Below are positions 1 to 7,222 of a stretch of DNA of 8,550 nucleotides, in pieces. The stretch covers positions 1 to 8,550 of the forward strand of contig CADBNQ010000065.1 of assembly GCA_902796045.1 (NCBI GenBank). Direction: 5' to 3'. The notes under the pieces were generated by a model. It worked only from the letters and a program-made list of their open reading frames with translations. It had not been told where the DNA came from and did not search any database. Position 1 is the first letter of the stretch. Every line of letters begins with the position of its first letter. The position numbers were made by a program, and so were the translations under genes. This DNA comes from an uncultured Lachnospiraceae bacterium. GTDB lineage: Bacteria > Bacillota > Clostridia > Lachnospirales > Lachnospiraceae.

Positions 1-1
1 T

Positions 2-973
2 ATCATTCAGGAAGGCAGTCTCCGACCGCAGAAGCTAACAGAATACATCGGCCAGGAGAAGGTCAAGAAGAACCTGGGAGTCTTTATATCCGCAGCCAGA
101 CTGCGGGAGGAGTCTCTGGATCATGTTCTCCTGTTCGGACCGCCCGGCCTGGGCAAGACCACTCTGGCAGGGATTATTGCCAATGAGATGGGGAGCCAGC
201 TCAAGATTACGTCCGGCCCTGCTATAGAGAAACCGGGTGATATCGCAGCCATTTTGAACGGCCTTTCAGATGGAGATGTCCTCTTCATCGACGAGATCCA
301 CAGACTGAACCGGCAGGTGGAGGAGGTCCTCTATCCGGCCATGGAGGATTTTGCCATAGACATCATCATCGGCAAGGGGGCAGCAGCCAGGTCTATCCGG
401 CTGGACCTGCCCAGATTTACCCTGGTCGGGGCAACCACCCGGGCAGGCATGCTGACAGCACCTTTGCGGGACCGCTTCGGGGTGATGCAGCGGCTGGAGT
501 TCTACACCCGGGAGGAGCTGACGGTGATCGTCAGGAGATCTGCACAGCTTCTGCATGTTCAGATTGATGATGAGGGTGCCCGGGAGATCGGGAAGCGAAG
601 CCGGGGGACACCGAGACTGGCCAACCGCCTGCTCAGACGTGTCAGAGACTTTGCCCAGGTCAGATTTGACGGCAAGGTCACCAGGGAAGTAGCCGATGAG
701 GCGCTGAACCTGCTGGAGATTGACAGCCTGGGGCTGGACAATACCGACCGGAATATTCTGTTTACCATGATTGAAAGGTTTGGGGGACGCCCTGTGGGGC
801 TTGACACCCTTGCCGCCTCCATCGGAGAAGATGCGGGCACCATCGAAGATGTCTGCGAACCTTATCTGATCCAGATGGGGCTCATAAAGAGGACACCCAG
901 AGGAAGAGCTCTCACAGAACATGCCTACAGACATCTGGGGCTTGAAGTACCTGAGATCATATATCAGTATTAA
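2..973 (+). CDS. ruvB: Holliday junction branch migration ATPase RuvB (5' partial)
   Basis: RuvB is the AAA+ motor that forms hexameric rings on DNA and, with RuvA, drives Holliday junction branch migration during recombinational repair. The reading frame is open from base 2, and 323 residues are visible. The family is usually about 330-350 residues, so only a short N-terminal piece lies outside the window. Visible in order are the Walker A motif GPPGLGKTT (137-163), the Walker B motif LFIDEIHRL with its Asp-Glu at 290-295, the sensor 1 segment TLVGATTRAG, and the arginine-finger segment APLRDRFG (around 458-481). The C-terminal winged-helix domain follows, with the RuvB-typical stretches GGRPVGLDTLAASIGED and YLIQMGLIKRTPRGR. 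No residue expected to be essential is missing. It is the first visible gene of the operon and ends 16 bp before zapA; ruvA probably lies just upstream, by inference from usual gene order. Confidence 0.98.
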   Translation: MIQEGSLRPQKLTEYIGQEKVKKNLGVFISAARLREESLDHVLLFGPPGLGKTTLAGIIANEMGSQLKITSGPAIEKPGDIAAILNGLSDGDVLFIDEIHRLNRQVEEVLYPAMEDFAIDIIIGKGAAARSIRLDLPRFTLVGATTRAGMLTAPLRDRFGVMQRLEFYTREELTVIVRRSAQLLHVQIDDEGAREIGKRSRGTPRLANRLLRRVRDFAQVRFDGKVTREVADEALNLLEIDSLGLDNTDRNILFTMIERFGGRPVGLDTLAASIGEDAGTIEDVCEPYLIQMGLIKRTPRGRALTEHAYRHLGLEVPEIIYQY

Positions 974-989
974 TCAGCGGGGGGATAAG

Positions 990-1394
990 ATGGATAAGAA
1001 GGATAAGAAGAGACTATCAGTGGTAATCGACGGTAAGGTCTATATGCTGTCAGGAACAGAGAGTGAAGCCCATATGCAGAGGGTTGCCAGCTATGTAGAC
1101 AGCAAGCTCAAAGAGATCAAGATTCAGAACAATTACGGAAAGCTGTCCAATGAATATAAGAATGTCCTGCTCTCGCTCAATATTGCAGAGGAGCTTTTCC
1201 TTCTTCAGGACGAGCTCAAGGTGATCAAGCAGGAACATATGGAGAACCAGCAGGAACTGTACAGGCTGAAGCAGGAGATCGTGGATAAGGATATGCGGAA
1301 CGACACTGCCAGCAAGCTTGTGATCGAGTACAAGACCAAAGTGAACGAGCTGCAGAAACGGATCATTGATCTGGAGACGAGGAATGCGAGATAA
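990..1394 (+). CDS. zapA: Cell division protein ZapA
   Basis: ZapA binds FtsZ in the cytoplasm and promotes bundling and stability of the Z-ring. This 134-residue protein has the usual N-terminal globular segment, with residues 11-43 reading as VVIDGKVYMLSG followed by a helix (SEAHMQRVASYVDSKLKEI). A long charged helix with heptad-like hydrophobic spacing (about residues 65-130) follows, consistent with the family's dimerising coiled coil. I chose ATG 990 because a run of six G (979-984) sits 5 bp upstream and because the product then begins directly with the conserved fold. An in-frame upstream start at 921 would lie inside ruvB and add 23 residues with no family resemblance. The stop overlaps the start of the U32 gene. 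Low-similarity ZapA proteins are easily missed, but fold order, length and position all agree. Confidence 0.9.
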   Translation: MDKKDKKRLSVVIDGKVYMLSGTESEAHMQRVASYVDSKLKEIKIQNNYGKLSNEYKNVLLSLNIAEELFLLQDELKVIKQEHMENQQELYRLKQEIVDKDMRNDTASKLVIEYKTKVNELQKRIIDLETRNAR

Positions 1395-3768
1395 GAGGAT
1401 GTTGCCGGAGCTTCTCTCTCCGGCGGGAACCTTTGAGCATCTGAAGGCGGCGGTGAGAGCCGGCGCAGATGCAGTATATATGGGCGGAGACAGGTTCGGA
1501 GCCAGGGCCTATGCGGGGAATCTGGCTGCGGAGGAGATCTCCGATGCCCTCCACTATACCCACCTTCACGACAGGAAACTGTATCTGACAGTCAACACCC
1601 TGATGAAGGAAGATGAATTATATAATAGTTTATACGGCTTTTTGCAGCCATATTATGAAGCAGGACTGGATGGTGTGATCGTACAGGATTTGGGTACTGC
1701 TTCTTTTATTCACAGGAATTTTCCGGATCTGGAGCTGCATGCCAGTACCCAGATGACCATCACTCACACGGCAGGAGCCCTGGCAGCCAGAGAGCTGGGC
1801 ATGTCCCGGATCGTACCGGCTAGGGAGCTGTCCCTTGAGGAACTGGTGCAGATCAGAGAAGCCTCGGGCCTTGAGATGGAGGTTTTCATTCATGGCGCTC
1901 TGTGCTGTTCCTATTCCGGACAGTGCCTGCTCAGCAGCTGGTATGGCGGGAGAAGTGGAAACCGGGGCCGGTGTGCCCAGCCCTGCAGGCTGCCCTGCAG
2001 GAGGGAGAACGGGAAGCAGGCCTGCTATCTGAGCCTGAGAGATCTTTGCTCTGTCTCCATGATTCCGGAGATCGTCTCCGCAGGATTTGATTCCCTCAAG
2101 ATCGAGGGGAGGATGAAGAACAAGGAGTACACAGCCGGCGTCACAGCCATCTACCGGAGATACCTTGATCTCTATGCGGACCTGTGCCGGGAGGGAAAGG
2201 AAGATACTTTCCGGGTGGCGGAGGAAGACCTCCATGCCCTGGAAGAACTCTACTGCCGGGGCGGCTTTACCGAAGGCTACTGGCACCGGCACAACGGGCC
2301 GTCCATGATGGCCGAGCACACCCAGAAGAACCTTGGCCGGCTGGTTGGCCGGATTCGATCTGTGAAAAGAAACAGGATTGAGATCAGCCTGCAGGATGCA
2401 CTGGCTCCCAAAGACCTGCTGGTGGTCCCTCTGGACCATGATAAAGAGATCATCCTGACGGTTCCCGCCAGCCAGGAGGAGGGCCTGAGTGCTGTGCTGA
2501 ATGTGCCGGATGGCAGGAAACTGCGGCCCGGCATGTCTGTATATCGACGATGGAACGCCCGCCTGATGGAGACCATCCATCAGGAGATCACTGACAGAAA
2601 GATCAGCCTGCCGGCCCGGGCCCAGGTTATAGTCAGGAAAGACCGGCCGATCAGAGCTCTTCTTACCTGCAGAGGTCTGTCAGTAACAGTGGAAGGACCC
2701 TGCCCGGGAGCTGCTGTCCACAGGGCTCTGTCCAGGGAGGACATAGAAAGACAGTTCAGGAAAACAGGCGGGACGCCTTTTGTGCTTAAAGAGTTCTCGC
2801 TGGACCTTGAGCCAGGCTGCTTTCTGCCCCTGTCCACCCTGAAAGGCATCCGCCAGGAGGCATATAGCAGACTGGAAGAGCGTCTGTCCACAGAGAAAGA
2901 CCGTCTGGCAGACCGCATGGGTGCAGCAGAGCAGGAGAAAAGGATCAATTCCTCTTCCGGAGACAAAAGGACAGGGCATTCATCCCTGCAGGAAAGGACG
3001 GCTTTCGTCTATGACAGGGAGATCCTGGCCCGCTGCCTGGATTCTGATTATTATACGGCTATATGTCTTTCGGCAGATGCCTGGCCCGTGGAAGATCTTC
3101 CCGGACTTTGCCGGGATATTGAAAATAAAGGGAAGAGAGCCTGTCTGTCCCTGCCCCATATCATGAGACATGGCAGGGACCGGTGGAATGAACTCTGTGA
3201 GAAGATTCCCTGGCAGGCTGTCTACGTTCATAACATCAATGAGGCTTACTGGCTGGCCGGCCTGGCCGGCTATCAGGGAGAGCGGATCGGCAGCGCTTCA
3301 TTTTACCAGTGGAACACCGGATCTCTGGAGACTGCCCGGTCATTGACCCGACTCGATGCCTTTCAGCTTCCGCTGGAATATGATGCTGCTGAGTGCCGGA
3401 AGCTTGTTGAAGCCATCCGGTCCCGGGGCTCCATGCCCGCGCCTGAGCTGCTGGTCTACGGACGTGTCCCTCTCATGGTCACTGCCCAGTGTCAGAAGAA
3501 GAATGCCGGCAGGTGTGACCAGGTTAACGGACTCACGGTACTTACAGACAGCAGAGGCAGGAAGCTTCCTGTCAGCAGCCATTGTGCCTGCTGTTACAAT
3601 AAGATCTGGTCCCATGAGCCGGCGGACAGGACCGGCAGGGACTACGACAGCCTGCTGCCGTATGTGGACAGAACTGCCTTTGACTTTTTCCTGGCAGACC
3701 CCGGTCTGCCTGACCTGATCGCAGACCGCTGCAGACGCTGGCAGAAGAAGGAATATAGTTTATGCTGA
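1384..3768 (+). CDS. U32 family peptidase-like protein (RlhA/TrhP-type, with DUF3656-like region)
   Basis: Proteins of the U32 family are annotated as peptidases or collagenases, but the best studied bacterial members (RlhA/YdcP, TrhP/YegQ) are needed for hydroxylation of a 23S rRNA cytidine or of tRNA wobble uridine. The N-terminus LPELLSPAGTFEHLKAAVRAGADAVYMGG is the classic start of the domain. The U32 signature lies near residues 167-184 (EVFIHGALCCSYSGQCLLSS), followed by GGRSGNRGRCAQPCR. Cysteines 174, 175, 181, 197, 201 and 205 include the set thought to hold an iron-sulfur centre in this family. At 794 residues it is the long clostridial form: after the core come a middle region resembling DUF3656, a charged linker near residues 505-540, and a C-terminal domain with further cysteines (703, 711, 734, 736, 737). 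I chose ATG 1384 because GGAG at 1373-1376 is 7 bp upstream. TTG 1366 and ATG 1399 are alternatives. It overlaps zapA by 11 bp. The exact substrate is unknown. Confidence 0.92.
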   Translation: MRDKRMLPELLSPAGTFEHLKAAVRAGADAVYMGGDRFGARAYAGNLAAEEISDALHYTHLHDRKLYLTVNTLMKEDELYNSLYGFLQPYYEAGLDGVIVQDLGTASFIHRNFPDLELHASTQMTITHTAGALAARELGMSRIVPARELSLEELVQIREASGLEMEVFIHGALCCSYSGQCLLSSWYGGRSGNRGRCAQPCRLPCRRENGKQACYLSLRDLCSVSMIPEIVSAGFDSLKIEGRMKNKEYTAGVTAIYRRYLDLYADLCREGKEDTFRVAEEDLHALEELYCRGGFTEGYWHRHNGPSMMAEHTQKNLGRLVGRIRSVKRNRIEISLQDALAPKDLLVVPLDHDKEIILTVPASQEEGLSAVLNVPDGRKLRPGMSVYRRWNARLMETIHQEITDRKISLPARAQVIVRKDRPIRALLTCRGLSVTVEGPCPGAAVHRALSREDIERQFRKTGGTPFVLKEFSLDLEPGCFLPLSTLKGIRQEAYSRLEERLSTEKDRLADRMGAAEQEKRINSSSGDKRTGHSSLQERTAFVYDREILARCLDSDYYTAICLSADAWPVEDLPGLCRDIENKGKRACLSLPHIMRHGRDRWNELCEKIPWQAVYVHNINEAYWLAGLAGYQGERIGSASFYQWNTGSLETARSLTRLDAFQLPLEYDAAECRKLVEAIRSRGSMPAPELLVYGRVPLMVTAQCQKKNAGRCDQVNGLTVLTDSRGRKLPVSSHCACCYNKIWSHEPADRTGRDYDSLLPYVDRTAFDFFLADPGLPDLIADRCRRWQKKEYSLC

Positions 3769-5078
3769 ATATTATCTCAATATGGTCCAACTACATATTC
3801 ATGATCATGTGTGCAATCTATGCCATCTCCTGTTTTACAGTCTTTCTGCCGAGTTCGCCTGAAAGACAGGTAAAGAGGATGAACCGGCAGGAATTCTTCA
3901 TGTTTGTGTTTCATTTTATCTGTTACGTGGTCCTGTTCTGCAAGACCCTGGATGTCAGGGTGATTGCCCTGTATTTCATGCAGGCTGTCTTTTTTAAGCT
4001 GCTGATCTTCATCTATGGGCATTTGTATGCTGATTCCTCCAGGATCATGATGAACCACACCTGCTTCCTGCTTCTGATCGGATTTGTCATGCTGACCAGG
4101 CTGTCATTCGACCAGGCTGTCAAGCAGTTTATGATCGTAGTCTGCTGCTCGCTGGGAGCCCTTGTCGTTCCCTTTATCGTAAAGAAGGCCTACTGGCTCA
4201 AGAGGCTGCGCTGGGTTTACGGGATAGGAGGACTCCTGCTCCTGTCAACTGTTTTCATCATCGGTACGACAAAGAACGGGTCCACCAACTGGATTTCCTA
4301 CGGATCCTTTGCCCTGCAGCCTTCAGAGTTTGTCAAGATCGCCTTTGTGTTCTTTATTGCGGCCATGCTCGACAGCAAGGCGGATTTCAGGAGAGTCCTG
4401 ATCACGACGGTTTTTGCCGCCTGCCATGTCATGGTCCTGATCCTGGAGAAGGACCTGGGAGGAGCTCTGCTCTATTTTGTGGTCTATGTCTTTATGTGCT
4501 ATGCCGCCACAGGACGGCTCGTCTACCTGGTGGGAGGATTTGCCGGCGGTGCGGTGGCCGCCAGACTGGCTTACCATCTCTTTTCCCATGTGCGGGTCCG
4601 ATTTGCGGCATGGAGGGATCCCTGGTCCATCATTGAAAGCAGGGGCTACCAGATCACCCAGTCCCTTTTTGCCATCGGCACCGGAGGCTGGTTCGGCATG
4701 GGGCTGACCCAGGGGCGTCCGGAGGATATCCCTGTGGTGTCAAGCGATTTTATATTTGCGGCAATTGCCGAAGAGCTTGGTGTTTTTTTCGCCATCTGTC
4801 TGATCATGATCTATCTGGGGGTATTTATCCATTTCCTGAAGATAGCCCTGGATGTGGAAGAGAGATTTTATAAGCTTGTGGCTTACGGATTCTCCATCTG
4901 CTTCATCTTACAGGTCTTTCTGACCATAGGAGGCGTGACCAAGTTTATTCCATCCACCGGGGTGACTCTTCCCCTGATCAGCTACGGGGGAAGTTCGGCA
5001 GCCAGCACTCTGATCATATTTGCCATCATGCAGGGCGTATTTATGATTGCCTATCAGGAGGATGAGGAAAATGAATAA
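3762..5078 (+). CDS. SEDS peptidoglycan glycosyltransferase, FtsW/RodA/SpoVE family
   Basis: SEDS proteins are multi-pass membrane enzymes that polymerise lipid II into glycan strands and work with a class B PBP. Conserved family blocks are visible: NWISYGSFALQPSEFVKIAF (QPSE at residues 186-189), EKDLGGALLYF (Asp231), AWRDPW (Asp286) leading to GYQITQSLFAIGTGGWFGMGL, and SSDFIFAAIAEELG, whose Asp329 aligns with the Asp essential in E. coli RodA (Asp262). The C-terminal motif PSTGVTLPLISYGGSS is at 397-412. The protein is 438 residues. The canonical first helices seem to begin near residue 97, so about 95 N-terminal residues with roughly three extra membrane helices precede the usual core. 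ATG 3762 has AGAAGGA about 9 bp upstream and overlaps the U32 gene by 7 bp. The class B PBP follows at once, so the two probably form a complex. Whether it serves division, elongation or sporulation cannot be told, so I give no symbol. Confidence 0.95.
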   Translation: MLNIISIWSNYIFMIMCAIYAISCFTVFLPSSPERQVKRMNRQEFFMFVFHFICYVVLFCKTLDVRVIALYFMQAVFFKLLIFIYGHLYADSSRIMMNHTCFLLLIGFVMLTRLSFDQAVKQFMIVVCCSLGALVVPFIVKKAYWLKRLRWVYGIGGLLLLSTVFIIGTTKNGSTNWISYGSFALQPSEFVKIAFVFFIAAMLDSKADFRRVLITTVFAACHVMVLILEKDLGGALLYFVVYVFMCYAATGRLVYLVGGFAGGAVAARLAYHLFSHVRVRFAAWRDPWSIIESRGYQITQSLFAIGTGGWFGMGLTQGRPEDIPVVSSDFIFAAIAEELGVFFAICLIMIYLGVFIHFLKIALDVEERFYKLVAYGFSICFILQVFLTIGGVTKFIPSTGVTLPLISYGGSSAASTLIIFAIMQGVFMIAYQEDEENE

Positions 5079-6573
5079 GAACAGGGTTGAGAAGATGGAG
5101 AATATCTTTGTCCCCAAATCAGGGCAGCGCCTCAAGACCAACCGCTATATGCTCTTTACATGTATCTTTGTGCTTCTGCTCTTTGCAGGACTGATTGCTT
5201 ATCTGACCTATTTTACGATCTATGAGGCCAGTGCGGTCATCACCAGCCCTTATAACAAGCGTACTGCCGCCCTCAAAGAGAGCGTCACCAGAGGCAGCAT
5301 TGTGAGTGCCGACGGTGAGATTCTGGCAGAAACTAAAAAGGATGACGAGGGCAATGAATACCGATACTATCCCTATGAGCATGTCTTTGCCCATGTGGTT
5401 GGATATGACAGCCATGGGAAGGGAGGGCTGGAGTCAGCCTGCAACTATGAGATGATGACTTCCCACGAATCGCTGTCCGCCCAGTTTAAGCACGGTCTGA
5501 CCGGGACCAAGAAATCCGGAGATACCATCTGTACGACCCTTGATACCCGCCTGCAGGAAAAAGCCAGCGACCTCCTTTCAGGCCACAGGGGAAGCATCAT
5601 TGCCATCGAGCCTAAGACCGGAAAGGTCAGGGCTATGGTTTCCAGGCCTGATTTTGATCCCAACCTTCTGGACGAGGAATGGGAGGACATCAATTCCGAG
5701 GGCAGCAGTGTCCTTCTGAACCGGGCTGTCCAGGGGATGTATCCCCCCGGCTCCACCTACAAGCTGCTGACAGCTCTGGAATATATCGAGGAGAATCCGG
5801 GCACTTACAGTGATTTCACTTACAAATGCAAGGGTGAAACGATTGTAAACAGTGTCCGTATCAGATGCTATGGTGATGTGGAACATGGGAAAGAGAATCT
5901 CACCTCTGCCTTTGCCCATTCCTGCAATACAGCTTTTGTCACCATCGGCTGCGGCCTGAAGCTGAAACGTTTCATAGACCTCAATCAGAGATGTCTGTTT
6001 GATGATAAGATCCTTTTTGATCTCCCGGTCAAAAAGAGCCGTCTGGGTCTGGGACCCTCTTCAAAGGGGAGTGACATCCCTCAGGCAGTGATTGGTCAGG
6101 GGAACACCCTGATCACCCCTTTTCACAATGCCCTGATCATGTGTGCCATTGCCAATGACGGCATCCTGATGAAGCCGATACTGACAGACCATATCGAAAG
6201 TGTGGACGGCCATGTGGTCTCCACGACGGAGACAGAGAAGTACAAGAAGCTGTCTCATCCCTCCGATGCCATCATCCTGCAGAAGCTTCTCAGGGCTGTG
6301 GTCACCAAAGGCACAGGCCGTGCTCTGGACACAGAGGAATACACTGTGGCCGGAAAGACAGGGACCGCGGAAAACGGGAAAGAGGAAGATCATTCCTGGT
6401 TTGTGGGATATTCCAATGTGGACAATCCGGACCTTGTGGTCTGCGTCCTTGTCGAGAACGGAGGAGCCGGGAGCGAGGTGGCTGCTCCCATGGCCGCGGA
6501 GATCTTTGATGCCTACTATGAGAATGATCTGGACGAGAAGTATCTGAAGCCGGAGAATCAAGGAGAGAAATAA
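5071..6573 (+). CDS. Class B penicillin-binding protein (peptidoglycan D,D-transpeptidase), PbpA/FtsI-like
   Basis: This is a membrane-anchored transpeptidase that crosslinks peptidoglycan outside the membrane and presumably pairs with the SEDS polymerase encoded just upstream. It has 500 residues: a short cytoplasmic tail, one hydrophobic anchor (about 26-48), a short pedestal segment with the typical RGSIVSADGEILAET, then YYPYEHVFAHVVGY and GLES motifs, and a C-terminal transpeptidase domain. All three catalytic motifs are intact: STYK with Ser228, SCN with Ser284, and KTG at 429-431 (AGKTGTAE). Only about 100 residues lie between the anchor and the catalytic domain, shorter than in classical FtsI or PBP2 and closer to the compact actinobacterial PbpA type. 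I chose ATG 5071 because AGGAGG (5056-5061) is 9 bp upstream; upstream TTG 5047 and ATG 5062 are poorly spaced. It overlaps the ftsW-like gene by 8 bp. It is the last gene of the operon. Confidence 0.96.
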   Translation: MNKNRVEKMENIFVPKSGQRLKTNRYMLFTCIFVLLLFAGLIAYLTYFTIYEASAVITSPYNKRTAALKESVTRGSIVSADGEILAETKKDDEGNEYRYYPYEHVFAHVVGYDSHGKGGLESACNYEMMTSHESLSAQFKHGLTGTKKSGDTICTTLDTRLQEKASDLLSGHRGSIIAIEPKTGKVRAMVSRPDFDPNLLDEEWEDINSEGSSVLLNRAVQGMYPPGSTYKLLTALEYIEENPGTYSDFTYKCKGETIVNSVRIRCYGDVEHGKENLTSAFAHSCNTAFVTIGCGLKLKRFIDLNQRCLFDDKILFDLPVKKSRLGLGPSSKGSDIPQAVIGQGNTLITPFHNALIMCAIANDGILMKPILTDHIESVDGHVVSTTETEKYKKLSHPSDAIILQKLLRAVVTKGTGRALDTEEYTVAGKTGTAENGKEEDHSWFVGYSNVDNPDLVVCVLVENGGAGSEVAAPMAAEIFDAYYENDLDEKYLKPENQGEK

Positions 6574-6592
6574 GGACGAATATGAATCCTTA
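6571..6592 (+). other. Weak inverted repeat at the operon end
   Basis: TAAGGA (6571-6576) and TCCTTA (6587-6592) form a perfect 6-bp inverted repeat with a 10-nt loop at the stop codon of the PBP gene. It lacks a GC-rich stem and a following T-run; the nearest T-run is at 6613-6618. I therefore do not call it a terminator, and read-through into the Nudix gene is possible. Confidence 0.3.
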
Positions 6593-6597
6593 GTCCC

Positions 6598-6626
6598 TTG
6601 CCTAATAGTTCCTTTTTTGCTATAAT
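6598..6626 (+). promoter_or_regulatory. Sigma-A type promoter with extended -10 for the Nudix gene
   Basis: TTGCCT (6598-6603) and a perfect TATAAT (6621-6626) are separated by exactly 17 bp. The bases TGC directly before the -10 give an extended -10 element. Transcription is expected to start near 6633, about 45 bp before the Nudix start codon. This is the clearest housekeeping promoter in the window and indicates that the Nudix gene can be expressed separately from the upstream operon. Confidence 0.8.
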
Positions 6627-6634
6627 CTAAGCAA

Positions 6635-6644
6635 GTGTATACAC
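6635..6644. promoter_or_regulatory. Palindrome GTGTATACAC at the predicted transcription start
   Basis: This is a perfect 10-bp palindrome lying a few bases after the predicted start of transcription. It is followed by a second small dyad, ACAC-CA-GTGT, at 6643-6652. The position suits a repressor operator for the Nudix gene, but the sites are short and no regulator can be assigned. Confidence 0.35.
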
Positions 6645-6678
6645 ACCAGTGTTGTTGGCATAGGAGGAATCAAGAGAT

Positions 6679-7131
6679 ATGGTAGAGGCAACAAGCTGTG
6701 GTGGTGTGGTAATATTTCGGGGGAAGATCCTTCTTTTGTATAAGAATTACAAGAACAGGTACGAAGGATGGGTACTTCCCAAAGGAACTGTAGAAGAGGG
6801 CGAGGAGTACAAAGAAACCGCCCTGCGGGAAGTCAGGGAGGAGACCGGCGCCAGAGCATCTATTATCAGATATGTTGGCAAGAGCCAGTACACCTTCAAT
6901 ACTGCCCATGATGTGGTTGTCAAGGATGTCCACTGGTACCTGATGATGGGAGAAAGCTATTATTCCAGGCCCCAGAGAGAGGAGTACTTTGTGGATTCCG
7001 GTTACTACAAGTATCATGAAGCATATCATCTGCTCCGCTTTCCCAACGAGAAACAGATTCTGGAAGATGCCTATCAGCAGTATCTGGATCTGAAGAAGGC
7101 AAACCTGTGGGGAAGTAAAAAGTATTATTGA
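6679..7131 (+). CDS. Nudix hydrolase
   Basis: Nudix enzymes hydrolyse nucleoside diphosphates linked to another moiety, such as damaged nucleotides, dinucleoside polyphosphates or ADP-ribose. The 150-residue cytoplasmic protein carries a complete Nudix box at residues 36-58: G36-x5-E42-x7-R50-E51-V-R-E54-E55-x-G57, ending REVREETGA. The N-terminal strand CGGVVIFRGKILLL and the WVLPKG lead-in to the box are typical, resembling MutT/Ap4A hydrolase-like members. The tail (about 110-150) is rich in aromatic and charged residues and does not identify a substrate. ATG 6679 has AGGAGGA (6662-6668) 10 bp upstream. It has its own promoter and ends about 23 bp before a terminator, so it is probably monocistronic. 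Substrate assignment is not possible from the sequence. Confidence 0.95.
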   Translation: MVEATSCGGVVIFRGKILLLYKNYKNRYEGWVLPKGTVEEGEEYKETALREVREETGARASIIRYVGKSQYTFNTAHDVVVKDVHWYLMMGESYYSRPQREEYFVDSGYYKYHEAYHLLRFPNEKQILEDAYQQYLDLKKANLWGSKKYY

Positions 7132-7154
7132 GCATCACACGGTATACAAAAAAG

Positions 7155-7185
7155 AAAAGGCGTCGCAGCATCTGCGGCGTCTTTT
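7155..7185 (+). terminator. Intrinsic terminator after the Nudix gene
   Basis: Bases 7155-7167 pair with 7173-7185 to form a 13-bp stem including two G-U pairs. The stem is GC-rich in its upper part, has a loop of about five bases, and ends in TTTT (7182-7185), with an A-run on the 5' side. It lies 23 bp after the Nudix stop. Its T-run is also the first part of the next hairpin, so the two structures compete. Confidence 0.8.
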
Positions 7186-7222
7186 ACTCTATTAGGAAAT
7201 GACGATTTCCTATAGAGTAAAA
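7182..7222. repeat. Long near-perfect hairpin overlapping the terminator
   Basis: TTTTACTCTATTAGGAAAT (7182-7200) pairs with ATTTCCTATAGAGTAAAA (7205-7222) around a GACG loop, giving 18 pairs with a single bulged T near 7191-7192. The stem is AU-rich and unlike an ordinary terminator. It reuses the four T of the preceding terminator, so forming it would open the terminator base. On the opposite strand it forms an equivalent hairpin. It may mark the edge of a small dispersed repeat element, which is inference. Confidence 0.75.

Noticed and set aside
266..934. Long open frame on the - strand inside ruvB
   Set aside because: It is antisense to a clearly conserved AAA+ ATPase, lacks any recognisable motif and has no ribosome binding site; it arises from the codon composition of ruvB.
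921..989. Longer zapA start inside ruvB
   Set aside because: The added 23 residues match only the shifted ruvB reading and not ZapA; ATG 990 has a G-rich ribosome binding site at good spacing.
1630..2580. 316-codon open frame on the - strand inside the U32 gene
   Set aside because: The + strand frame carries the U32 signature and continuous family similarity; the antisense product is Pro/Gln-rich without domain features.
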